From the NCBI RefSeq assembly GCF_030269445.1, contig NZ_BSTJ01000003.1, positions 806,001 to 870,000 on the forward strand: 64,000 nucleotides of DNA, in the 5' to 3' direction. This document shows, one piece after another, positions 1 to 10,000 of the stretch; within the stretch, counting starts at the first letter, position 1; every line of letters starts with the position of its first letter. This DNA comes from Actinoallomurus iriomotensis (GTDB taxonomy: Bacteria; Actinomycetota; Actinomycetes; Streptosporangiales; Streptosporangiaceae). The notes under the pieces were generated by a model, which saw only the letters and a program-made list of their open reading frames with translations, had not been told where the DNA came from and ran no database searches. The position numbers and the translations under genes are program-made.

Positions 1-416
1 ACCAGCCCGCCGCCGGCGCGCAGGGACGGGAGAAGGTGCCGGGTCAGCGCGAGCGGCGACCACAGGTTGGTCTCGAACAGCGCCCGCGCCCGGTCGTCGT
101 CTCCGGTGGCGGCCTGCGCGGCCACCATCCCGGCTCCGGCGTTGTTGACCAGCATCCGCACGGTGCCCAGCGCGGCGGTCGCCTCGCCGGCCAGCGCGGC
201 GGCGGCGCCGGGACGCGACAGGTCGGCCTCGATCACGTGCGGCCGGATCCCGCCCGCGCTCTCCACCTGATCGGCCACCTCGTCCAGGGCCGTCCGGCGA
301 CGAGCCGCGATCGCCAGCCGCCCACCGCGCTCGGCCAGCGCGAACGCCAGCGCCCGGCCGATCCCGCTGGAGGCTCCGGTGAGCAGGATCGGCACGCCGC
401 TCACCCTGTCCGTCAC
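1..416 (-). CDS. SDR family NAD(P)-dependent oxidoreductase (3' part outside window)
   Basis: Classical short-chain dehydrogenase N-terminal half. The product starts VTDRVSGVPILLTGASSG, giving the TGxxxGxG nucleotide-binding loop at about residues 13-20, and carries NNAGAG (NNAG motif) near residue 90; the active-site YxxxK lies beyond the window edge. GTG start at 416 is chosen because an AGGGAGG-like ribosome-binding site sits just upstream. The gene is divergent from the TetR gene at 501 with a perfect palindrome between them, so it is probably the repressor's target. Substrate unknown. Confidence 0.85.
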   Translation of the reverse strand, partial: MTDRVSGVPILLTGASSGIGRALAFALAERGGRLAIAARRRTALDEVADQVESAGGIRPHVIEADLSRPGAAAALAGEATAALGTVRMLVNNAGAGMVAAQAATGDDDRARALFETNLWSPLALTRHLLPSLRAGGGL

Positions 417-434
417 GGCGGCCTCCCTGTGGTT

Positions 435-453
435 GACTGATAATCAATCAGTC
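435..453. promoter_or_regulatory. Palindromic operator, probable TetR site
   Basis: Perfect inverted repeat GACTGAT-AATCA-ATCAGTC (7-bp arms, 5-nt spacer) in an AT-rich patch between the divergent SDR and TetR genes. Position and symmetry fit autoregulation plus control of the SDR gene; binding is inferred. Confidence 0.7.
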
Positions 454-500
454 GGCAACGTAACCCGGCCGGTCCGACCGGTCAAGGAGGGAGAAACGGC

Positions 501-1145
501 ATGGGCTCCCCTCGGTCCGAGGCACGGCACACCGACCGGCGCGGCCGGCTCATCCGGGCCGCCTCCCAGCTGTTCTCCGAACGCGCCTACGACGAGGTGA
601 CGACCACCGAGATCGCCGCACGGGCGGGCGTCGCGTACGGGCTCATCGCCCACCACTTCGGCAACAAACGCGGCCTCTACCTCGCCACCATCCACGCGGC
701 GGCCGAAGACCTCCAGGCCGTCCAGGCGACGCCGCCCGAGGGCGACGGTCCGGCCGAACAGCTGCGGAACGCCATCGACCGGCACATCGCGTACATGGAC
801 CACCGGGCCGCGGGATTCCTCGCCCTCATGCGCGCCGGCAACGGCTCGGACCCCGAGGTCCGCGCCATCGTCGAGGACCTCCGCTGGCAGGGCGCCGTGC
901 GCGTCCTCCACGCCCTCGGCGTCGACGGGCCCGTCCATCCGCTGCTTCGCGCCGCCATGCGCGGCTGGGTCGGCTACCTCGACGAACTCATCATCGACCA
1001 CATCCGCCACCACGACGTCGACCGGGCCGACCTCGTCCGGCTGGCAGCGGACGCGCTGGTCACGACGCTGCGCACGGCAGCCTCCATCGCTCCCGGCGCC
1101 GGCGTGGACCCGGCCACCGTCGACCTCCTCACCGGACCCGCGTGA
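501..1145 (+). CDS. TetR/AcrR family transcriptional regulator
   Basis: 214 residues. The N-terminal helix-turn-helix (about residues 14-60) is typical, including TTTEIAARAGVAYGLIAHHF with the aromatic end of the recognition helix. The C-terminal ligand domain is family-variable and gives no substrate clue. ATG at 501 follows a strong AAGGAGGG ribosome-binding site. The gene is divergent from an SDR oxidoreductase, with a palindrome at 435-453, so local repression is likely. It ends 3 nt before the convergent chitinase gene. Confidence 0.9.
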   Translation: MGSPRSEARHTDRRGRLIRAASQLFSERAYDEVTTTEIAARAGVAYGLIAHHFGNKRGLYLATIHAAAEDLQAVQATPPEGDGPAEQLRNAIDRHIAYMDHRAAGFLALMRAGNGSDPEVRAIVEDLRWQGAVRVLHALGVDGPVHPLLRAAMRGWVGYLDELIIDHIRHHDVDRADLVRLAADALVTTLRTAASIAPGAGVDPATVDLLTGPA

Positions 1146-1148
1146 GCC

Positions 1149-1862
1149 TCAGCAGGACAGGTCGCCACCGGCGCCGGTGCCGAGGATCCCGGCGAACCGC
1201 TGGTAGAGGTCGATGCGATGCCGGCGCTGGCCGGGGTTCTTGCCGTTGCACTCCAGGTCGCCGTTGATGCTGCGGATCGTCTCGCCGAAGCCCTTGTTGC
1301 GCACCATCGCGTCGTGCGGGGTCATCGTGCCGGCGCCCCGCTGGGCGTTCCAGAACCACAGGCCGGTCTTCCAGGAGACGGCCGCGTCCCGCTCCACCCG
1401 GTACGGGTCGTGCAGCAGGTCGACGTGCAGTGCGTCGCCGGCGGCCTTGTAGTTGAAGTTCCAGCTCAGCTGCAGCGGGCCGCGCCCGTAGTAGGCCCGC
1501 GCCCCCGCCGGACAGCCGTAGGGCAGGCTCTTGTCGCAGTAGTGGCCGTAGTTCGCGGTGTTCTGCTCGACGACGTATCTCAGGCCACCGGTCTCGTGCG
1601 CGACGTTGGCGAGGAACGCCGCCGCCTCGCGCTTCCTGGTCGCGTCGCCACCGGTCCTCGCGAAGCCGGGGTAGGCGCCCAGCGCGTCGATCAGGCCCTG
1701 GTACGAGTAGAACGGATTGCGGCCGGGGAACATCTGGTCGAACTGCGCCCGGCTGACCACGAACCCGGCGGCGGCGTGGGACGAGGCGGTCGCCGGCGCG
1801 GCGAGGAACAGACTCGCGACGGCGGCCGAGACCACGGGAACCATGACACCACGTACGGACAT
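1149..1862 (-). CDS. Secreted glycoside hydrolase family 19 chitinase
   Basis: 237 residues. A Sec signal peptide occupies about residues 1-27 (hydrophobic stretch ending in ATAS). The rest is a GH19 catalytic domain like Streptomyces ChiC: NVAHETGG gives the general acid Glu90, and VVEQNTANYGHYC gives Glu99 as probable second catalytic acid. YYGRGPLQLSWNFNY and SINGDLECNG are GH19 signatures, and the final cysteine can close the conserved disulfide. There is no chitin-binding module, so this is a catalytic-domain-only enzyme for cleaving chitin outside the cell. Confidence 0.95.
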   Translation of the reverse strand: MSVRGVMVPVVSAAVASLFLAAPATASSHAAAGFVVSRAQFDQMFPGRNPFYSYQGLIDALGAYPGFARTGGDATRKREAAAFLANVAHETGGLRYVVEQNTANYGHYCDKSLPYGCPAGARAYYGRGPLQLSWNFNYKAAGDALHVDLLHDPYRVERDAAVSWKTGLWFWNAQRGAGTMTPHDAMVRNKGFGETIRSINGDLECNGKNPGQRRHRIDLYQRFAGILGTGAGGDLSC

Positions 1863-2126
1863 TTCTCTGCTCCTCGCGCAATTGTGATGGACGGCGAAAA
1901 TGCGACCGGCCTCTTCTCGGCGGCCGGCATCGCCTGAATCGATCTTCCCGGTCGCCGTACGTACGTAACGGAGGACAGAAAGTAGTCACGTCGAGGATGG
2001 CCGGGCCTTCGCGCTCATTCGTGGAACGCGGATAAACGCGTGCTGTAATGTCGGCACATTTCGCTTGTGACCCCTCACGGTGCATGGAATGATGCCACCG
2101 GTTCACATCGAGCGAGGTTGGTCCAT
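1863..2126. other. Divergent intergenic region
   Basis: 264 bp between the chitinase and the PH-like gene, less GC-rich than the surroundings and expected to hold both promoters. I see a short palindrome CGTACGTACG at 1956-1965 but no known chitin regulator site. Confidence 0.5.
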
Positions 2127-2798
2127 ATGGCAGGCGAAACGCCGTTGCCGTCACACGTCGCCAATGCGGCGGCCCGCGCGGCGCTCGGAGATCTGGTGAG
2201 GGTCTTCCCGGTGACGGAGCGGGGAAGGCAGTTCCTGGTCGTCCACGTCTTCGAAGAGGGCAGTGTCTTCCTGCCGGCCGAGCAGAACCAGGCGCACGCC
2301 TTCCGGTGGAGCGACGTCACGATGCTCATCCAGTCGGTGACCCGGGTCACCAGCGGAAACGTGCCCAAGTACGTGCGTTACCAGTATCTCTTCGTGTGCG
2401 GCGACGGCAACCAATATCGCGCGGACGCCAGGGCGAACATCCTCGGCAACGAACAGTGCGGCCTGGAGGACTTCGGCCGGATCGTGAATCCTCTGGTGAC
2501 GGCCGTCCAGCTTCCGGCAATGCGCGCCGCGCTCGGCCGGGGTGAGCCGGTCACCTTCGGTCCACTCGCCATCGAGCCCGATGGCATCCGCAAGGACCGC
2601 AAGAAACTGCTCCCCTGGGCCGAGTTCGAAGAGCTGAAGATCACGAGCGGGCAGGGCATTCTCATGCCCAATGGCGATGTCGTCGTCCGGCGCCGTGGAA
2701 AACGGCTCAACTGGTTCAGGTGGGAAGCCGCCAAGATACCCAACCTCGGCGCACTGCTCGCGCTGACCGACGAGGTCGGCGGACCGGCGACCGCATAG
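2127..2798 (+). CDS. Hypothetical protein, DUF6585/PH-like
   Basis: 223 residues from ATG 2127; an upstream in-frame ATG at 2067 would add 20 unconvincing residues. The C-terminal half reads like a PH-fold protein with alternating strands: PLAIEPDGIRKDRKKLLPW, then FEELKITSGQGILMPNGD and a basic KRLNWFRWEAAKIPN. This resembles the actinobacterial DUF6585 type; family name from memory. No signal peptide or transmembrane helix, so probably cytosolic. It lies 158 bp upstream of the WXG100-glycosyltransferase gene in the same direction, but a functional link is only positional. Confidence 0.7.
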   Translation: MAGETPLPSHVANAAARAALGDLVRVFPVTERGRQFLVVHVFEEGSVFLPAEQNQAHAFRWSDVTMLIQSVTRVTSGNVPKYVRYQYLFVCGDGNQYRADARANILGNEQCGLEDFGRIVNPLVTAVQLPAMRAALGRGEPVTFGPLAIEPDGIRKDRKKLLPWAEFEELKITSGQGILMPNGDVVVRRRGKRLNWFRWEAAKIPNLGALLALTDEVGGPATA

Positions 2799-2956
2799 GG
2801 CGGTCCGCGCGGCCGCGCGCCAATGATTCGACGTTTTTCATATTGTTTGCTCCTGCATCCGCACGCTCGTAGGAAGGAAAGGGGCGGCGCCGTGGGGACG
2901 GCGTCGCCTGGCCGGGCGGGGATTCCCGGCCTTTCGGGGATCGCAGGGGGAGTTCG

Positions 2957-5900
2957 GTGGTGGCTGCCACTTCCGAGTATGTGGAGATTCATCCGGGGCG
3001 GATCGCGACGGCCGCGGCGGGCATCGATGACGCGGGCGGGGAACTGTCGGCGGCTCTGCTCGACCTGATCCGGGCGCTGAACCGGTCGGGAGCCCCGTGG
3101 GGCGACGACGACCTGGGCCGCGCGTTCTTCGACGGGGCCCCGGGCTCGATCGGTTTCCGCCAGGCGCGCGACGAGTTGCTGGACGGAACGGCGCAGCTCG
3201 CGCTGGCCCTGAGAGGTCACGCCGTACGAGCGGTACGCATGGCCCGGACCTGGGCGGGAGCCGAGTCCGGGGACCATCCGCGGTTCCGGTTGAACACCAC
3301 CGGCGGGAGCCCGGCCCTGGACGCCCTGCGCCGGGTGGCGGGACCGGAGACGGACACGCTCGTCCGGAAGGATCCCCCGCCGCCCTGGTACGAGGAGATC
3401 GAACCGCTCCTGGAGGAGATGGTCGCCGGCTGCCGCAGACCGGCCGGGGACGCGGCCGGGATGGCGTCGGTGGCCCGGACGTTCGACCGCATGGCCGACG
3501 CCGTCGACGAGGTGACCGGGACGGCGGGCGACCATGCGCGGAGGATCTCCGCGGACAACGCCGGGCGCGAGATCGAGGCGTTCGGCGAATCATTCGCGCG
3601 GCTGTCCCGCAACGGCGGCGGATTCCTGGAGGACGCCGCCGCGGCGTACCGCGGGCTCGCCGGTTACTGCCGGTACATGGGAACCGAGATAGCCGCCGCC
3701 GAAAGCCAGTTCGCAACGTCCATCTCCTACCTGGCCGCGCTCTGGGCGGTCGTCCGGCTGGTCGCCGCGACACCCCAGGGCCCGGTCTACCTGGTCACCG
3801 CCGTGGCCGAGACCAGGACGGTGGGGGTGCGGCTGCTGGCGGTGCTTCGCGGCGCGGAGGCCCGCGCGGCGGCCGCGGGGGTGAGCTACGTCGGCGGCCT
3901 CGACCTGGTACGTCAGCTCACCCGGATCGACTACGGACTGCAGGACCGCCTGGACTGGGCGGCCCTCGGGAAGGCCGCGGGCCTGGGCGCCTTCGCCGGC
4001 GGGGCCACCGGCGTGATCTACCGGTTGCTGAGCCGGGCCGCGGTGAACGGCGGCACCCTGTCCGCGCTGCTGACCGGCACGGTGCCGGGTCGCCTGGTCA
4101 CCCATGCCGGAGTGGGCGGCGCCGTCAACATCGCCACCGACGTCGCCGGAAACGCGATCGAGCACGACGGCACGGTGCACTGGGACGAGATCGCCTGGGG
4201 CAAGGACCTGCTGATGGGCGTCGGCATGGGCATCCACGCCGAGGCCGTGCACGCCTTGAGGAGCGGCGAGCGCGTCATCCCCGCCGAGCTGGGTGTGCAC
4301 GACCACGATCTGCCCGCCGCCGGCCCCGAGACGGACCTCGCCGGCGCGGACCGAGCGGCTCGCCCGGAAGATCCTCTGCCGAAGGTCGTCGACGGCACGG
4401 TGCTGAACGTCCGCGACACGGTCTCCTCTCCGGCCGGAAAGGACGGCCCGGAGCACCTCACGATCTCGCCACCGCCACGGCCGGACGCCGGCCGCGCCGG
4501 ACCGGCGCCGCGCCGGGAGACCGGTGCCGGGCCCAGGACGCCGTACGACGCCATTGAGGCTCCCCGCGAAGACGCCGCCGAAAAGAGCCCGGACACCGGC
4601 GCGGGAACACGCATCGCGGCCGAACCCGCCGAGCCGCGGGAACGGACCCTCACCGGGCGACCCGCGGCCGAGGTCCGGCCCGGGACGGGTCCCGCCCTCG
4701 CGGAGCACGCCGGCTCCCGTATCGCCGCACTGCTCAACGGTCACCCGCACGCGCCGGGTGACGGCGCGCCGCCGGACGTACCCCGGCACGGGGCCGAGGT
4801 GGCCACCGCGCATCCGGCCGCTCCGGACGGCGTCCGGGTAGCACCGGAGCTCACCATCCGGCCGGACTGCGAGGACTGGGTGGGGTACAAGCCGTGCGGG
4901 GTGCAGCGGGAGCTCGGGCTGGCCGACTGCGGGGGCTGCGCCCATCACCGGCCGGCTCCCGCCGTTCTCGACCTGTCGCACCAGCGCCCCTACGATCCCG
5001 CCGAGCTCGCGCACGCGCGTCGTGTCGGCGTGGTGGAGATGGGCGGACTCGGCAGCCACGTGCGGACGAGCGCCGTCGTCAAGGCGCTGCGCGAGGTCAA
5101 TCCGCGGGCCGAGGTGCTCTGGTTCACCCATCGGCGCGGCGCCGAGGTGGTGGGCCACATCCCCGGCGTGCGGCCGGTCGACATCGAGACCGGCGGCGTC
5201 CCGCACGACGTCGTGCGCGGCCTCGACGTCGTGCTCAACTTCGAGACCGGCGACGCCGCTCGGGAGATCGTACGGACGGCGCGTAGCGTCGGCGGGCTCA
5301 CGCTCAACGCGCAGGACCGGTTCCAGCCGGCGTCGGAGCACGCGTACCACCTCCAGCGGCTGCAGATCCACGACGCGTGGCGCCGGAACAACACGGCGAC
5401 GATGCAGCGGATCCTGCTGGAGACCGTCGGGCTGGACCACGCCACGCCCCGCTACGACCTCGTCCTCGCCGATGAGGCCGTCGGCGCCGCGCGGGCCCGC
5501 CTGGACGGGCTGTTCGGCGAGCACGACCGCGACCTGGTCGCGCTGAACATCGGGTCGAGCCTCAAGGGCCGCCTCAAGCGCTGGACCCCGCAGGCGTGGG
5601 CGGACCTGGCCGCCGGCCTGGCCGCCGACGACGCCGCGGTGGTCGTCCTGGCCGGCCCCGAGGACCACGACATCCGCGACCAGGTCGCGTCGCTGCTCGC
5701 CGGGAATCCGTCACCGTGGATCAGGCTCGTCGACGACATGGACGTCGGCGAGTTCATGGCGATCCTCGGCGCGGCCGACGTCGTGGTGACCGCCGACAGT
5801 CTCGCGCTGCACGCGGCGGCGGCCCAGAGCCGTCCGCTGGTGGCTCTGGCCGGCCCGATGCCGCACCGGGAGCTGGAACTCGCCGAGACCGACCGGATGG

Positions 5901-6022
5901 TGGGGCCCCGGCTCGGCTGTTCCCCGTGCTACCTGCGCTGCCACCGGCGGATCCAGGGCGAGTGCATGACCCTGATCGGGGTGGCCGAGGTACTCGCTCA
6001 CGTACGCGACCTGCGGCCCTAG
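2957..6022 (+). CDS. WXG100/CpnT-like N-terminus fused to GT9 glycosyltransferase (candidate secreted effector)
   Basis: 1021 residues, GTG start at 2957 after AGGGGGA. Residues about 1-110 form a helical WXG100-like region, followed by helices and a hydrophobic Gly/Ala-rich segment (about 255-430, with KAAGLGAFAGGATGVIYRLL). This is the arrangement of the CpnT/Esx-type N-terminal module of actinobacterial type VII toxins. A Pro/Ala-rich linker follows (about 440-630). From about 636 comes a full heptosyltransferase-like GT9 domain with its own cysteine cluster (DCEDWVGYKPC...CGGCAHH), a nucleotide-sugar fold (VGVVEMGGLGSHVRTSA, near 690), a donor-site stretch (LNIGSSLKGRLKRWTPQAW, near 863) and terminal CSPCYLRC...C. 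An effector role is inferred; no immunity or ESX gene is adjacent. Confidence 0.85.
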   Translation: MVAATSEYVEIHPGRIATAAAGIDDAGGELSAALLDLIRALNRSGAPWGDDDLGRAFFDGAPGSIGFRQARDELLDGTAQLALALRGHAVRAVRMARTWAGAESGDHPRFRLNTTGGSPALDALRRVAGPETDTLVRKDPPPPWYEEIEPLLEEMVAGCRRPAGDAAGMASVARTFDRMADAVDEVTGTAGDHARRISADNAGREIEAFGESFARLSRNGGGFLEDAAAAYRGLAGYCRYMGTEIAAAESQFATSISYLAALWAVVRLVAATPQGPVYLVTAVAETRTVGVRLLAVLRGAEARAAAAGVSYVGGLDLVRQLTRIDYGLQDRLDWAALGKAAGLGAFAGGATGVIYRLLSRAAVNGGTLSALLTGTVPGRLVTHAGVGGAVNIATDVAGNAIEHDGTVHWDEIAWGKDLLMGVGMGIHAEAVHALRSGERVIPAELGVHDHDLPAAGPETDLAGADRAARPEDPLPKVVDGTVLNVRDTVSSPAGKDGPEHLTISPPPRPDAGRAGPAPRRETGAGPRTPYDAIEAPREDAAEKSPDTGAGTRIAAEPAEPRERTLTGRPAAEVRPGTGPALAEHAGSRIAALLNGHPHAPGDGAPPDVPRHGAEVATAHPAAPDGVRVAPELTIRPDCEDWVGYKPCGVQRELGLADCGGCAHHRPAPAVLDLSHQRPYDPAELAHARRVGVVEMGGLGSHVRTSAVVKALREVNPRAEVLWFTHRRGAEVVGHIPGVRPVDIETGGVPHDVVRGLDVVLNFETGDAAREIVRTARSVGGLTLNAQDRFQPASEHAYHLQRLQIHDAWRRNNTATMQRILLETVGLDHATPRYDLVLADEAVGAARARLDGLFGEHDRDLVALNIGSSLKGRLKRWTPQAWADLAAGLAADDAAVVVLAGPEDHDIRDQVASLLAGNPSPWIRLVDDMDVGEFMAILGAADVVVTADSLALHAAAAQSRPLVALAGPMPHRELELAETDRMVGPRLGCSPCYLRCHRRIQGECMTLIGVAEVLAHVRDLRP

Positions 6023-7008
6023 CCGGCGAAGGCGGCGCGGTCGGGGGCGGGGAGCCACTGGTGCCGCGGGTCCAGCGGCACGTGGTGGGCCGCGACGTGG
6101 CGGGTGAGCAGCTCCAGGGCCGGGTGCCGGTTGTGGCGGTGCCGGAGCAGCAAGAACGGGTAGACGGGCACGGGGTCGACGACGGGGAGCCGGACGGCGT
6201 CCGGGTGCCAGGGCACCCGCGTCCCCTCGCCGATGAAGCTCGCCCCCCGGCCGGAGACGACCTCCGCGACGAAGTGCTCCCAGCCGAAGTCCGGTCCGGA
6301 GGTGTCCATCCGGATGCCGAAATCGGCGCCGAGGAAGTCGTAGTACTCGGCCCACTCGCTCCCGGCGACGTTGCCGGGCATCCAGACGGTGGTGCCGGAC
6401 AGCCGCGCGATCTCCACCCGGGTCAGGCCGGCGAGCGGGTGGTCGCGGCCGACGAGGAGGTGCAGCGGCTCCAGGTACACCGGCGCGGCCACGAGCTCCT
6501 CCTCCAGCCCCGCGCCCACCCGGCAGAAGGCGGCGTCCACCGATCCGCGGATGAGCGCCTCGCGCGCCGACCTGAACCCGTTGGACGTGATGATCTGGAT
6601 GTCCACGTCCTCGGCCGTGTCGTGGAACGCCCGGATCAGGTCGATGGAGGCCAGCCGGGTGTCGAGGACGTCGACCCGGAGCGCGCGGCGCCGGCCGTGC
6701 AGCATCTCGAGTGCCTGGTCGGCGATGTTGACGAGGGCGCGCGCGTGGGGAAGGAACGCCGTGCCGGTCTCGGTGAGGTGGGCCCCGGTGCGCGAGCGCG
6801 CGAACAGCCGGACGCCGAGGTCGGATTCGAGCTTGGCGATGCGCTTGGAGATGGCCTGCTGGCTGATCCCCAGCCGGGCCGCGGCCTCACTGAAGTAACG
6901 GTCCTCGGTGACGGTGACGAAGGCGCGGACCGCGGCAAGATCCAGGTCCGCCCCACCCTGCCCCACAACCGATGGTTGTGAAAGATCGGCGTGTCGATTG
7001 TTGGACAA
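6019..7008 (-). CDS. LysR family transcriptional regulator
   Basis: 329 residues. The N-terminal winged HTH is clear (VRAFVTVTEDRYFSEAAARL, then GISQQAISKRIAKLE) and is followed by a periplasmic-binding-like effector domain. The TTG start at 7008 has GAGGG at good distance; an alternative GTG at 6966 would begin just before LDLAAVRAF and would place the 6964-6980 palindrome at the start site. It is divergent from dnaE and converges with the GT9 fusion gene with a 4-bp overlap. Its targets cannot be read; dnaE is an unlikely one. Confidence 0.88.
   Translation of the reverse strand: MSNNRHADLSQPSVVGQGGADLDLAAVRAFVTVTEDRYFSEAAARLGISQQAISKRIAKLESDLGVRLFARSRTGAHLTETGTAFLPHARALVNIADQALEMLHGRRRALRVDVLDTRLASIDLIRAFHDTAEDVDIQIITSNGFRSAREALIRGSVDAAFCRVGAGLEEELVAAPVYLEPLHLLVGRDHPLAGLTRVEIARLSGTTVWMPGNVAGSEWAEYYDFLGADFGIRMDTSGPDFGWEHFVAEVVSGRGASFIGEGTRVPWHPDAVRLPVVDPVPVYPFLLLRHRHNRHPALELLTRHVAAHHVPLDPRHQWLPAPDRAAFAG
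6964..6980. promoter_or_regulatory. Perfect palindrome at LysR gene 5' end
   Basis: CACAACC-GAT-GGTTGTG: 7-bp arms with a 3-nt spacer. It overlaps the first codons of the LysR gene (or its start region if the GTG at 6966 is used), the usual place for autoregulation. Binding is inferred. Confidence 0.5.
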
Positions 7009-7076
7009 CTGCGCCAGCCCTCGGGTCGAATGCTCGGGTTCGCGAGTGAGCCTACAACCAGGGGGCGTGGTCGCCG

Positions 7077-10000
7077 GTGCGATCCTTCGTGCACCTCCAC
7101 GTGCACACCGAGTACAGCATGCTCGACGGCGCCGCCAAGGTCGGGCTGTTGATGGACGAGGTGGCGCGGCGGGGAATGCCCGCGGTGGCGATGAGCGACC
7201 ACGGCAACGTGCACGGCGCGTACGAGTTCCACCGGGCGGCGGGCAAGGCGGGGATCAAGCCGATCATCGGCATCGAGAGCTACGTCGCCCCGGCGTCGCG
7301 GTACCACCGCGAGCCGGTGTACTACAGCGACAACCTCGCGCTGCGCCGGTCCGATGACCGGACCGGCGAGGGCGGTGACGTCTCCGGCCGCGGCCTGTAC
7401 ACGCACATGACGATGTGGGCCGCCGACGCCGAGGGCCTGCGGAACCTGTTCCGGCTCCAGTCGCGCGCCTGGCTCGAAGGCCACGTGCAGAAGTACCCGC
7501 GGATGGACGACGAACTGCTCGCCGAGCACGGCACGGGGATCATCGCCACGACCGGCTGCCCCTCCGGCGCTGTGCAGACCCGGCTCCGGCTCGGCCAGTA
7601 CGACGAGGCCGTCGCGACCGCCGCCACGTACCGGGACATCTTCGGCAGGGAGAACTACTTCCTGGAGCTGATGGACCACGGGCTCGCCATCGAACGCCGG
7701 GTCCGCGACGACCTGCTCCGCCTCGCGAGAGAGCTGAACCTGCCGCCCCTGGCCACCAACGACTCCCACTACGTGACCGAGAACCAGGCGGAGGCGCACG
7801 ACGCGCTCCTGTGCATCGGCACCGGCAAGCGGCTCGCCGACCAGAACCGGTTCCGGTTCTCCGGGACCGGCTACTTCATCAAGACCGCCGAGGAGATGCG
7901 GGCGCTGTGGGACGCGGAGGTCCCCGGCGCGTGCGACAACACGCTTCTCATCGCCGAGCGCGTCGGCGACTACGGCGAGGTGTTCGCGCACCGGGACCTG
8001 ATGCCGAAGTTCCCGGTCCCCGAGGGCGAGACCGAGTCGTCGTGGCTGCGGAAGGAGACCCTGGAGGGAGCGCGGCGCCGTTACGCGGGCGAGCCGCCGC
8101 GGGAGACCCTGGAGCGCATCGACTACGAGCTTTCCGTGATCGACGACATGGGCTTCCCCGGGTACTTCCTCGTCGTCGCCGACATCTGCCGGTACGCCCG
8201 CGCGAACGGCATCGGCCTGGGCCCGGGCCGCGGGTCCGCGACCGGGTCGATGGTCGCCTACTGCACGGGCATCACCGAGCTCGACCCGATCGAGCACAAG
8301 CTGATCTTCGAACGCTTCCTGAACCCCGAGCGCATCACGATGCCCGACGTCGACCTGGACTTCGACGACCGCCGGCGCGACGAGATGATCGACTACGTCA
8401 CCGCGAAGTACGGGGACGACCGGGTGTGCCAGATCGTCACCTTCGGCACGATCAAGGCGAAGGCCGCGGTGAAGGACGCCTGCCGCGTGCTCGGCTACCC
8501 GTACGCGCTCGGTGACCGGATCACCAAGGCGTTCCCGGCCGCCGTCGGCGGCAAGGAGATCCCGCTGTCCGCCATCCAGGACGAGAAGCACCCGCGCCAC
8601 GGCGAGGCCGCCGAGCTGCGGAAGATGTACGAGGAGGAGCCCGACGTCAAACGGGTCGTCGACACCGCCATGGGGGTCGAGGGCCTGACCCGCGGCACCG
8701 GCATCCACGCCGCGGGCGTGATCCTGTCGTCCGAACCGCTGCTCGACGTGCTCCCCCTGGTGAAGCCGAAACAGGGCGGCCCGGTCATCACCGGGTTCCC
8801 CTTCACGCAGGCCGAGGAGATGGGCCTGCTGAAGATGGACTTCCTGGGCCTGCGGAACCTCACCGTCATCGGCGACGCGATCGCGAACGTCAGGGCGAAC
8901 AAGGGCATCGAGATCGACATCCGTGAGATCCCGCTCGACGACCGGAGGACCTACGAACTGCTGGCGCGCGGCGACACGCTCGGGGTCTTCCAGCTCGACA
9001 GCGGCGGGATGCGGGTGCTGCTGCGGCTGATGCGGCCGACGGTGTTCACCGACATCGCCGCGGTCAACGCCCTGTACCGGCCGGGGCCGATGGAGATGAA
9101 CGCCCACACCAACTACGCGCTCCGCAAGACCGGGAAGCAGAAGGTCGAGCCGATCCACCCCGAGCTGGAGGAGGCCCTCGAACCGATCCTGGGCGACACC
9201 TACCACCTGGTGGTCTTCCAGGAGCAGGTCATGGCGATCGCCCAGCAGCTCGCCGGGTACTCCCTGGGCGGCGCCGACATGCTGCGCCGCGCGATGGGCA
9301 AGAAGAAGAAAGAGGTTTTGGACGCCGAATGGGGCAAGTTCTCCGCCGGCATGAGCGAACGCGGCTTCTCCGACGAGGCGGTCAAGGCCGTCTGGGACGT
9401 GCTCGTCCCGTTCTCCGGGTACGGCTTCAACAAGTCCCACACCGCCGGGTACGGCGTCGTGTCGTACTGGACGGCCTACCTCAAGGCGAACCATCCCGCC
9501 GAGTACCTCGCCGCGCTGCTCACCTCGGTCGGCGACGACAAGGACAAGATGGCCGTCTACCTGTCGGACTGCCGCCGCCTCGGCATCAAGGTGCTGCCGC
9601 CGGACGTCAACGAGAGCGTGCTGAACTTCGCCGCGGTCGGGAAGGACATCCGCTTCGGGCTCGGCGCGGTCCGCAACGTCGGCGCGGGCGTCGTCGACGC
9701 GATCGTCACGACCCGCCGGGAGAAGGGCGGCTACACGTCCTTCGACGACTTCCTGGCCAAGGTCCCGACGGTCGTGTGCAACAAGCGCGTCATCGAGTCG
9801 CTGGCCAAGGCCGGCGCGTTCGACGGCCTCGGCCACCGGCGCAAGGCCCTCGTCATGGTGCACGAGCAGGCCATCGACGCGATCATCGACGTCAAGCGCA
9901 ACGAGGCCAGCGGCCAGGACTCCCTCTTCGGCGCGTTCGAGGAGACCGGTGACGACTCCGCCGCCGCGTTCTCGGTCGCGATCCCGGACGCGGAATGGGA

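Noticed and set aside
1956-1965. CGTACGTACG as a chitinase operator
   Set aside because: Short self-complementary string with no similarity to known chitin regulator sites and no second copy in the window.
2823-3068. Small ORF (MIRRFSYCLLLHPHARR...) before the WXG100-GT9 gene
   Set aside because: No ribosome-binding site, overlaps the start of the large gene in another frame, and the composition is shadow-like.
2957-6022. Adjacent immunity gene or ESX secretion genes for the WXG100-GT9 protein
   Set aside because: Neighbours are a PH-like protein upstream and a LysR regulator downstream; neither resembles an immunity protein, and no EccC/EccD-like gene is in the window.
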